Below, piece after piece: positions 1 through 5,648 of a stretch of DNA of 6,075 nt. A program made the position numbers and the translations under genes. Position 1 is the first letter of the stretch, and the number at the start of each line of letters is the position of its first letter. This stretch comes from Lachnoclostridium sp. UBA3775 (GTDB lineage Bacteria; Bacillota; Clostridia; Lachnospirales; Lachnospiraceae). The notes under the pieces were generated by a model. That model saw only the letters and a list, made by a program, of their open reading frames with translations, was not told where the DNA came from and searched no databases. Location: the NCBI GenBank assembly GCA_002369525.1, contig DFFN01000166.1, forward strand, positions 1 to 6,075, in the 5' to 3' direction.

Positions 1-450
1 AAGATGCACCAGACCATCAAGAAGGTAAGCAATGACTTTGAAACCCTCAAGTTCAACACGGCCATCGCAGCCATCATGTCTTTGGTTAATGAGTTCTATC
101 GTGTCGGCAGGGTGACAAAGGGCGAGTACAGGACCATAATCCTGCTGCTTAATCCTGTTGCTCCTCACATTACCGAGGAACTCTGGGAAATGTTCGGTAA
201 CGGCGGAAGAGCTTACCAGCAGAGCTGGCCTTCCTTTGATGAGGCAAAAACAGTTGAAAACACTGTTGAGATCGCAGTTCAGATCAACGGCAAAGTAAAG
301 GCTCAGGTCATGGTCGGACTTGACGAGGATCAGGCTTCTGTTAAAGAAAAGGTTTTCGCAAACGATGCTGTTGCAAAGTTTACCGAAGGCAAGACAATAG
401 TAAAGGAAATCTACGTCAAAGGACGTATCTATAATATCGTTGTAAAATAA
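1..450 (+). CDS. leuS: Leucyl-tRNA synthetase, C-terminal fragment (5' end outside window)
   Basis: Cytoplasmic class I aminoacyl-tRNA synthetase that charges tRNA-Leu with leucine. Only the last 149 codons are present; the frame is open from base 1, and the ATG at base 4 is internal, not a start. Visible residues 1-75 form the end of the helical anticodon-binding domain, including the family-typical FNTAIAAIM segment (18-26) and NPVAPHITEELW (51-62). Residues about 88-149 are the small C-terminal domain that contacts the tRNA elbow, with VQINGKVKAQV (93-103) and the ending KEIYVKGRIYNIVVK, both typical of bacterial LeuRS. The end is intact, with a TAA stop at 448-450. The catalytic HIGH and KMSKS motifs and the editing domain must lie upstream. 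Nothing unusual is seen. The identification is from recognised family sequence and is close to certain. Confidence 0.96.
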   Translation, partial: KMHQTIKKVSNDFETLKFNTAIAAIMSLVNEFYRVGRVTKGEYRTIILLLNPVAPHITEELWEMFGNGGRAYQQSWPSFDEAKTVENTVEIAVQINGKVKAQVMVGLDEDQASVKEKVFANDAVAKFTEGKTIVKEIYVKGRIYNIVVK

Positions 451-478
451 ATTACAATGCCGGATTGATAAAAACAAA

Positions 479-508
479 GAAAGGCTTCTCCTGCGGGGGA
501 AGCCTTTC
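479..508 (-). terminator. Strong intergenic hairpin, intrinsic-terminator-like on the minus strand
   Basis: Bases 479-491 pair with 496-508 in a 13-bp stem with one T-G wobble (489/498) and a TGCG loop (492-495). On the + strand the stem is followed by GGGATAAAG, with no T-run, so it is a poor intrinsic terminator for leuS. On the minus strand the stem is followed by TTTGTTTTTATC (478 down to 467), a conventional U-tract. It therefore looks like a terminator for antisense transcription entering leuS. It may still act on + strand RNA as a 3'-end stabiliser or weak terminator, and it lies just 5 bases upstream of the aroA ribosome binding site. The stem is seen directly; direction and role are inferred. 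Confidence 0.6.
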
Positions 509-513
509 GGGAT

Positions 514-520
514 AAAGAGG
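514..520 (+). promoter_or_regulatory. Ribosome binding site of aroA
   Basis: AAAGAGG, 5 bases before the ATG at 526. It supports that start and sits immediately downstream of the 479-508 hairpin, so folding of the hairpin could influence ribosome access. Confidence 0.7.
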
Positions 521-525
521 AACTT

Positions 526-2088
526 ATGAGTGATTATCTTGTAAAGACAATAGATGTTGAAAAAATAAAAAACCGTGATTCGGTTGTTAAAGTGGCAGTT
601 CCGGGCTCGAAATCGATAACGAATCGCGCCCTGCTTCTTGCCGCGCTAAGCGATGGAAAAAGCGTGCTCAGGGGATGTCAGTTTTCCGAGGATTCGAAGT
701 ATTTTCTTGAATGCCTTAAAAATCTGGGCTTTCAGGTGGATATAACCGAAAATAAAAATGCCGGAGAGGACAGAAAAACGGTCGGCTCCGGATTGATAGA
801 TAACAGCATAGTCGAAATCACCGGCTTTGGCGGCATAATTCCTGTAAAAAAGGCAGAGTTATACGTTGGGAGCGCGGGTACAGCGGCGAGGTTTTTATGC
901 GCCATGCTTGCTTTTTCTGATGGGGAGTATGTTCTGAATTCTTCCGAACAGATGAAAAAAAGACCGATGAGCGATCTCCTTGAAAGCTTGAGAAATGCGG
1001 GCGCAAAGATTGTCTGCCTTGAGGAAGAAGGGCATTTTCCGATGCGGATCACCGGAAGCAGTAATCAGACTGTCCCCGGAATAAAAGAACTCTCTGTAGA
1101 TGTCACAAAGAGCTCGCAGTTCCTTTCGGCGCTTATGATAGCAGCAGGTACCTTCGGATGCGATACAGTGATAAGACTGTCAGGCTCTCACGGTCTTTCA
1201 TATGCAGACATGACTGCCGAGATGATGAAGAGCTTCGGTATCAGAGTGTTCAAATCGACGGCCAAAAGCTCATTCGGAAATACCGTGACAGAAAAAATAT
1301 CATATAAGGTTAAGGCGGCGGGTAAAAAGTACGCGGCACAAAATTACGATGTCGAGCCCGATCTTTCGGCGGCTGCATATTTCTACGGCTTTGCCGCTCT
1401 TACCGGCGCAGAGATAGAAGTGGAAGGCGTGAAAAGACCGTCTCTTCAGGGCGATATCAGTTTTGTTGACGTGCTTGAAAGCATGGGATGTGCGGTAAAT
1501 ACTCATAAAACGGTTTTGAATTCAAAACCGGGGGGCGAAGAAATAATGAGCACAGAAGAGAAGCCGCTCAAAGACAAAGACAGCATCAATAATGAAGAAA
1601 GCAGGCAAAAACATGCCGAAAGAATAATCAACAATATCTTTGACAGTGCGGAAGATACCCCGGAATCATTTTCCGTAAAAGGCCCTGCAAAGATGCTTAA
1701 GGGCGATATCACAGTGGATATGTCCGCATTTTCAGACCAGGCGCTTACGCTTGCCGCACTTGCTCCCTTTGCCGACGGACCGGTAAAGATCACAGGGATT
1801 TCCCATATACGCGGCCAGGAGTGCGACAGGATAGCCGCAATATGCGAAAACCTAAAAAGACTTGGAATAAAAACCGAAATCGAAGAGGATGACAGCATAA
1901 TAATATATCCGGGCATAATGCACGGTGCGGAAATCGAAACCTATGACGATCACAGGGTAGCCATGGCTTTTTCGCTCGTGGGACTGCGTGTACCGGGCGT
2001 TAAAATCATTAACAAAGAATGCTGCAAAAAAACCTTTAAGGAATATTTTGAAGTCCTTGACGAATTGTGGTGCACTTTTGGTGCATAG
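526..2088 (+). CDS. aroA: 3-phosphoshikimate 1-carboxyvinyltransferase (EPSP synthase), enlarged form
   Basis: Joins shikimate-3-phosphate and phosphoenolpyruvate to make EPSP, the sixth step of the shikimate pathway to chorismate; cytoplasmic and monomeric in known members. Active-site elements visible in order: PGSKSITNR (26-34, K29), YVGSAGTAARF (113-123), KKRPMSDL (144-151, R146), SSQFLSA (196-202), SDQALTLAALA (403-413, D404), IRGQECDRI (428-436, E432 and R435), YDDHRVAMA (473-481) and KKTF (501-504, K502). All principal substrate-binding residues of the family seem present, so it is probably active. It has 520 residues against about 425-430 normally. The extra length comes mainly from a charged insertion at about 330-381, plus a loop at about 75-95. 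Phe123 stands where E. coli has Pro101, and Gln431 where E. coli has Lys340 in the RxKE(S/T)DR motif. The ATG has a well-placed AAAGAGG. No shikimate neighbour is visible. Confidence 0.93.
   Translation: MSDYLVKTIDVEKIKNRDSVVKVAVPGSKSITNRALLLAALSDGKSVLRGCQFSEDSKYFLECLKNLGFQVDITENKNAGEDRKTVGSGLIDNSIVEITGFGGIIPVKKAELYVGSAGTAARFLCAMLAFSDGEYVLNSSEQMKKRPMSDLLESLRNAGAKIVCLEEEGHFPMRITGSSNQTVPGIKELSVDVTKSSQFLSALMIAAGTFGCDTVIRLSGSHGLSYADMTAEMMKSFGIRVFKSTAKSSFGNTVTEKISYKVKAAGKKYAAQNYDVEPDLSAAAYFYGFAALTGAEIEVEGVKRPSLQGDISFVDVLESMGCAVNTHKTVLNSKPGGEEIMSTEEKPLKDKDSINNEESRQKHAERIINNIFDSAEDTPESFSVKGPAKMLKGDITVDMSAFSDQALTLAALAPFADGPVKITGISHIRGQECDRIAAICENLKRLGIKTEIEEDDSIIIYPGIMHGAEIETYDDHRVAMAFSLVGLRVPGVKIINKECCKKTFKEYFEVLDELWCTFGA
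1510..1668 (+). other. Charged insertion within aroA (residues about 329-381)
   Basis: EPSP synthases normally pass directly from the strand after 'MGC.V' (here residues 322-326) to the segment before the SD..LTLA motif. Here about 50 residues rich in Lys, Glu, Asp, Asn and Ser come in between, with a possible helix (HAERIINNIFDSAE, 363-376). It remains in frame, has no stops, and looks like a flexible surface loop. The left edge coincides with the palindrome at 1511-1530, and the right edge with a short inverted repeat (CGGAA 1661-1665, TTCCG 1671-1675). The borders are judged by eye against remembered family members, so they may be off by several residues. Confidence 0.55.
1511..1530. repeat. 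Perfect 20-bp palindrome inside aroA
   Basis: CGGTTTTGAATTCAAAACCG equals its own reverse complement over all 20 bases; symmetry ends at the next base on both sides (A1510, G1531). As RNA it could fold into an 8-bp stem with an AAUU loop. It encodes residues from within Thr329 through Pro335, at the left edge of the insertion. It could be a protein binding site, a scar of a small inserted element, or chance. Confidence 0.8.
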
Positions 2089-2120
2089 CCCGGACAATCG
2101 CAAAAATTAACAATATATAC

Positions 2121-2149
2121 TTGATAAATCTGTACGAATAGTGTAGAAT
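2121..2149 (+). promoter_or_regulatory. Sigma-A/sigma-70 type promoter for the protease-dehydrogenase-pot genes
   Basis: The -35 TTGATA (2121-2126) and -10 TAGAAT (2144-2149) each differ from consensus at one position and are separated by exactly 17 bases. An AT-rich stretch just upstream (about 2102-2120) could act as an UP element. Transcription would start near 2156, just ahead of the start codon at 2181, giving a leader of about 25 bases. It follows aroA and precedes four closely spaced + strand genes, which fits an operon promoter. Confidence 0.7.
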
Positions 2150-2154
2150 AGTGT
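2136..2154 (+). repeat. Tandem 9-bp direct repeat over the -10 region
   Basis: GAATAGTGT occurs at 2136-2144 and again at 2146-2154, so the copies are 10 bases apart, about one helical turn, placing them on the same DNA face. The pair spans the -10 element and approaches the expected transcription start, a position suited to a repressor operator. The repeat is seen directly; the operator role is inferred, and no regulator is encoded in the window. Confidence 0.5.
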
Positions 2155-2163
2155 GCAAGGAGA

Positions 2164-2184
2164 ATGGGGAAGGTTATGGAATGA
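2164..2184 (+). other. Possible six-codon leader ORF overlapping the protease start
   Basis: An ATG at 2164 opens six codons (MGKVME) ending in TGA at 2182-2184, which overlaps the protease start ATG (2181) as ATGA. AAGGAG lies at 2157-2162, only one base before this ATG, which is too close for efficient initiation. It is also near the predicted 5' end of the mRNA. Translation of this ORF is therefore doubtful, although the stop/start arrangement would allow coupling. Confidence 0.2.
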
Positions 2185-3245
2185 CGTTAGATAACAAAGA
2201 CGATAATGAACAGTCCGTTGTTGAGACAGTCTATGTCGCTGAAAAACCATATACACCTGCCAGAGACTTTTCATGGATGGGCTTTGGCATTTTGGTGTTC
2301 TGGATCATATGGCAGACACTGGTTATTTTGACAGGCGCTTTGTATTCCGTGATCACGGATTCAAAGGGGCTTAGTTTGAGTTTTGCCTTATTTCTGTCAA
2401 TAGCCTGCGAGCTTACAGCCTTCCCGATTTATTTCCTTATCTCAAAAAAGAAGGTTAAAACCGAACCATTACAGAAGTCAGGTCTTGGTTTCGGCCGCCT
2501 TTTTATCTATCTCGGAGTTGTCTTTTTCCTCGGAATCGCAGGAAATATCATCGGAATAGTATTGAATTCGGTAATAACAACAAACGGCGGAAATGCCTCG
2601 GTTTCCAACATTGAAGACTATATCAAGGGCAATTATTTAATGATGCTCGTTTATGCCGGCATTCTCGGACCGATAATTGAAGAGTTTTTATGCCGTAAAA
2701 TACTGCTTGACCGTCTGCACCGCTACGGTAAAGGCATCGCAATGGTGACGTCGGGACTGATCTTTGCGCTTCTGCACGGCAATTTACAGCAGTTTTTCTA
2801 TACCTTCCTTGTCGGCTTCTTCTTTGCATACATATATCTTAAGACCGGCAGGATACGTTATTCGATCATACTCCACATGGGAATGAATATGTATTCGCTT
2901 GTGCTTACCTTCGTTCTTTCAAAAATCCCGGCACTAAATACCTCCGAGGATGCGGGAACGATAGTCAGAAACATATTAAGCGACAATTCCCAGGCAAGCA
3001 TGATACTGGTCTTGTTTGCCATGATAATATTTGAATACGGCATGGCAATCGCCGGACTGGTATTCAGCATCGTGCGTTTCCATGAGTACTCCTTCGGTGA
3101 GGACAATACGCCGTCGGCGCCCTGCAGCAAATGCTTCCTGAATCCCGGAATGGCAGCCTGCATAGTGCTTTTGTTTGTCGACATGGTGCTTACCGTAATG
3201 GATACAAGTCTTTCAGAAATGGTGATCGGAGCGATATTCAAATGA
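2181..3245 (+). CDS. CPBP family intramembrane glutamic protease (CAAX protease / Abi type)
   Basis: Predicted membrane-embedded protease of the CPBP (PF02517) family, related to the eukaryotic Rce1 CAAX protease; bacterial members include bacteriocin self-immunity proteins, but many have no known substrate. The three family motifs are intact: EExxxR (E167, E168, R172), FxxxH (F195, H199) and HxxxN (H232, N236). Hydrophobic segments lie near 31-57, 66-88, 103-132, 152-166, 185-220, 227-247, 273-300 and 321-341; the first 30 residues are hydrophilic. A CxxC pair (C315, C318) lies before the last membrane segment. I chose ATG 2181 (354 residues), preceded by GGGAAGG and 7 bases. A GTG at 2151 would add ten residues but lies directly beside the -10 and upstream of the predicted transcript start. 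The stop overlaps the next gene as ATGA. Substrate unknown; no bacteriocin gene is visible nearby. Confidence 0.88.
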   Translation: MTLDNKDDNEQSVVETVYVAEKPYTPARDFSWMGFGILVFWIIWQTLVILTGALYSVITDSKGLSLSFALFLSIACELTAFPIYFLISKKKVKTEPLQKSGLGFGRLFIYLGVVFFLGIAGNIIGIVLNSVITTNGGNASVSNIEDYIKGNYLMMLVYAGILGPIIEEFLCRKILLDRLHRYGKGIAMVTSGLIFALLHGNLQQFFYTFLVGFFFAYIYLKTGRIRYSIILHMGMNMYSLVLTFVLSKIPALNTSEDAGTIVRNILSDNSQASMILVLFAMIIFEYGMAIAGLVFSIVRFHEYSFGEDNTPSAPCSKCFLNPGMAACIVLLFVDMVLTVMDTSLSEMVIGAIFK

Positions 3246-4183
3246 AAATAGTTTTTCTTGAAAGAGACAGCCTCGGAACAGACGTGACCATCGGCCGTTT
3301 CAAAGAACTGGGCGAGCTTGCGGTTTATCCGAAAAGCACCATAGAGGAAACCAAGGAGCGGGCGGCCGATGCGGACATAATCGTCGTTAACAAGATTCCG
3401 ATGAATTCGGAAACGCTCGCAAAAGCAAAGAATCTAAAGCTCATCTGCGTGTCAGCAACAGGTACCAACAATATTGATTTTGAATATATGAAAGCCCGCG
3501 GCATTGAAGTAAGAAATGTGGCGGGATACTCGACGGAGGCAGTGGTACAGCATACCTTTGCCATGTTTTTCTATGTCTACGAGCACCTGAATTACTATGA
3601 TTCCTACGTTAAATACGGCCGGTATGAAAAATCCGGCATGTTCTCGCATTTCGGCTACTGCTACAGCGAGCTTAGCGGGAAAACCTGGGGCATAATCGGG
3701 CTCGGAAGCATCGGAAGCAGGGTCGCGGAGGTCGCATCGGCTTTCGGATGCAAGGTAATATATTATTCGACCAGCGGCAAAAACAATAATGAAAGATTTG
3801 TGAGAGTAGACCTTGAAGAACTTCTTTCGTCTGCCGATGTTATATCGATACATTGCCCGTTAAACGAAGCTACAAAAGGCCTTATCGGTGCAAAGCAGTT
3901 TGAAATCATGAAAAAAACAGCCTTTTTGCTGAATCTCGGCAGGGGCGGAATAGTTGACGAGCATGCGCTTTTTGATGCTCTTGTAAACGAAAAAATTGCC
4001 GGTGCGGCGCTGGATGTTCTTGAGAAGGAGCCTATCAGCGAAGACAATCCCCTTTACCGGATAAAGGACAGCAACAGGCTTCTGATCACCCCGCATATGG
4101 GCTGGGGTCCGAGGGAAGCAAGGCAGAGATGCGTGGACGGAGTACTTAGCAATATCATGTTATTTCTGAACACATTAAAATAA
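3242..4183 (+). CDS. D-2-hydroxyacid dehydrogenase family protein (NAD(P)-dependent)
   Basis: Cytoplasmic oxidoreductase of the D-isomer-specific 2-hydroxyacid dehydrogenase family, which interconverts 2-oxoacids and D-2-hydroxyacids (glycerate, lactate and phosphoglycerate dehydrogenases are members). It has 313 residues, a normal length. The N-terminal half-domain is followed by the Rossmann motif GLGSIG (153-158), then catalytic R234 in NLGRGGIVDE, E263 in LEKEP and H285 in TPHMGWG: the full Arg-Glu-His set. After the second Rossmann strand the sequence is YYSTSGKN (174-181), with no Asp where NAD-preferring enzymes usually carry one. Overall it resembles glycerate dehydrogenase/HprA-like members, but the substrate cannot be read from sequence. 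The start at 3242 overlaps the protease stop (ATGA), with GGAG 10 bases upstream. The frame opens earlier, at 3131, but that 37-residue extension would lie wholly inside the protease gene and precedes the natural MKIVFLE start. Confidence 0.9.
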   Translation: MKIVFLERDSLGTDVTIGRFKELGELAVYPKSTIEETKERAADADIIVVNKIPMNSETLAKAKNLKLICVSATGTNNIDFEYMKARGIEVRNVAGYSTEAVVQHTFAMFFYVYEHLNYYDSYVKYGRYEKSGMFSHFGYCYSELSGKTWGIIGLGSIGSRVAEVASAFGCKVIYYSTSGKNNNERFVRVDLEELLSSADVISIHCPLNEATKGLIGAKQFEIMKKTAFLLNLGRGGIVDEHALFDALVNEKIAGAALDVLEKEPISEDNPLYRIKDSNRLLITPHMGWGPREARQRCVDGVLSNIMLFLNTLK

Positions 4184-4185
4184 AC

Positions 4186-4190
4186 GGAGG
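4186..4190 (+). promoter_or_regulatory. Ribosome binding site of potA, long spacing
   Basis: GGAGG, 12 bases before the ATG at 4203, longer than the usual 5-9. No alternative in-frame start lies between the site and 4203, and the MGNIIELKGI N-terminus is as expected for PotA, so the start stands. Translation may be somewhat inefficient or may benefit from coupling to the preceding gene, which ends at 4183. Confidence 0.55.
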
Positions 4191-4202
4191 TTTGGAAAGC
4201 GG

Positions 4203-5648
4203 ATGGGTAACATTATTGAACTAAAGGGCATCAGAAAAAGCTACGATGGTAATGTTAACATAGTAGAGGATATCAATCTCGAAATCGGGAAGGGCGAATT
4301 TGTCACGCTTCTTGGTCCCTCGGGCTGCGGTAAGACAACAACGCTCAGAATGATCGCGGGCTTTGAAATACCGACCGAGGGCGAAATTCTTTTGAACGGT
4401 AAGGATATTTCCGACCTCCCGCCATACAAAAGACCGATAAATACGGTCTTTCAGCGCTATGCATTATTTCCCCATTTAAACATTTTTGACAATGTCGCCT
4501 TCGGCCTTAAGCTTAAGAAGCTCGGCAAGAAGGAGATTGAGGAGAAGGTTCACCATGCCCTTGAAATCGTTGACCTTGAAGGCTTCGATAAAAGAAGCGT
4601 TTCCACTCTGTCGGGAGGCCAGCAGCAGAGGGTTGCGATCGCGCGCGCGATAGTTAACGAGCCCGAGATACTGCTGCTTGACGAACCCTTGGGCGCTCTC
4701 GATCTTAAAATGCGCAAGGAAATGCAGATCGAGCTTAAGCAGATGCACAAGGAGCTCGGCATCACCTTTATCTATGTAACCCACGACCAGGAGGAGGCTC
4801 TTACCATGTCCGACAAGATAGTGGTAATGGCTGACGGCTGCATACAGCAGATCGGAACTCCCGAGGATATATATAATGAGCCCGTCAATGCCTTCGTTGC
4901 CGACTTTATCGGCGAAAGCAACATTTTTAACGGCACAATGGCAGGACATCTGAAGGTTGAATTCTGCGGCGCTGTATTTGACTGCGTTGACGATTATCCG
5001 AAGAACAAGCCTGTCGAGATCGTTGTGCGTCCCGAGGATATCGAAATGTGCCCGGCTGCCGAAGGTCAGCTTGTCGGAGTTGTAACAAATGTTACATTTA
5101 AGGGCGTACATTTTGAAATCACGGTTGAATGCGGCAAATTCGAAATCGTTATCCAGTCTACTAAATCCGCAAAGGCAGGAGACGAGATCGGCATGAAGAT
5201 AGGACCGGAAGAGATCCATGTCATGCAGTCCGAATCCTCAGACAGCGTATTTGACGGCGTTATCACCGACAAGAATACCGTTTTGTTTGCTGACGGCGAG
5301 TTTGACTGCGACGTTACTCAGCTTTACCCCGGTTCTCATCTTGATGCGGAGGGCTACCTTATCACCGCCGACGGCGGAAAGATCGATCTTAAGGGCGTTG
5401 AGGTCAGCGTACAGATACCGGTTAAGGCTATCACGATGAGCGACGATGAAAATGCCGGCGGAACCTGCGGTCACATAATATCCCTTATCTACAAGGGCGA
5501 TCACTATAAATATATCGTCAGAACCGAAAGCGAAAACGACTTTGTTGTTGATGACGAGTATCTCTGGAACGAAAACGACTATGTATCTATCATAGTTAAG
5601 AAAGAGGATATCAAGCTGAAACTTAAAGAGGAGAAAGGAAAAGGATGA
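4203..5648 (+). CDS. potA: Spermidine/putrescine ABC transporter ATP-binding protein, with extended C-terminus
   Basis: ATPase that powers polyamine import with the PotB/PotC permeases and a PotD-type binding lipoprotein, acting on the inner face of the membrane. The ABC domain (1-240) is complete: Walker A GPSGCGKTT (38-46), Q-loop Q84, signature LSGGQ (136-140), Walker B LLLDE (157-161, E161), D-loop GALD (164-167) and H-loop H194. Residues about 241-342 are the usual TOBE-type regulatory region, with RPEDI (276-280). At 481 residues it is about 100-130 longer than common PotA proteins; the extra part (about 349-474) looks like a diverged second copy of that region. IFNGT..EFCGAVFDC (241-261) matches VFDGV..LFADGEFDC (349-369), and GVVTNVTFKGVHFEITVE (292-309) matches GHIISLIYKGDHYKYIVR (423-440). 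The ATGA overlap with potB supports the assignment. Specificity for polyamines over another small cation is inferred from family resemblance. Confidence 0.92.
   Translation: MGNIIELKGIRKSYDGNVNIVEDINLEIGKGEFVTLLGPSGCGKTTTLRMIAGFEIPTEGEILLNGKDISDLPPYKRPINTVFQRYALFPHLNIFDNVAFGLKLKKLGKKEIEEKVHHALEIVDLEGFDKRSVSTLSGGQQQRVAIARAIVNEPEILLLDEPLGALDLKMRKEMQIELKQMHKELGITFIYVTHDQEEALTMSDKIVVMADGCIQQIGTPEDIYNEPVNAFVADFIGESNIFNGTMAGHLKVEFCGAVFDCVDDYPKNKPVEIVVRPEDIEMCPAAEGQLVGVVTNVTFKGVHFEITVECGKFEIVIQSTKSAKAGDEIGMKIGPEEIHVMQSESSDSVFDGVITDKNTVLFADGEFDCDVTQLYPGSHLDAEGYLITADGGKIDLKGVEVSVQIPVKAITMSDDENAGGTCGHIISLIYKGDHYKYIVRTESENDFVVDDEYLWNENDYVSIIVKKEDIKLKLKEEKGKG

Noticed and set aside
465..493. TTGATA upstream of aroA as a -35 element
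   Set aside because: No acceptable -10 lies 16-18 bases downstream; that position falls within the hairpin.
1503..1916. Minus-strand open frame opposite the aroA insertion
   Set aside because: Ser/Leu/Ile-rich translation with no recognisable domain or ribosome binding site; the + strand frame carries conserved EPSP synthase motifs on both sides.
2070..2086. Small hairpin at the end of aroA (TGCAC-TTTTG-GTGCA) as a terminator
   Set aside because: The stem is only 5-6 bp, lies within the last codons, and has no following T-run.
1546..2088. Internal start in aroA at ATG 1546 after a G-rich stretch
   Set aside because: It would make only part of one domain without the N-terminal active-site residues; the G-run is a weak ribosome binding site and nothing else supports a separate product.
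3131..3241. N-terminal extension of the dehydrogenase frame from ATG 3131
   Set aside because: It would overlap the protease gene by 115 bases. The residues are Arg/Ser-rich out-of-frame translation unlike the family, and ATG 3242 gives a normal length and an ATGA junction.
4192..4224. TTG-started ten-codon ORF ahead of potA
   Set aside because: It is only one base from GGAGG, very short, and has no sign of conservation; chance is the simpler explanation.
4476..5219. Long open frame of 247 codons on the minus strand inside potA
   Set aside because: It lies fully opposite a well-conserved ABC ATPase gene, has no recognisable family features, and is explained by codon bias of the + strand gene.
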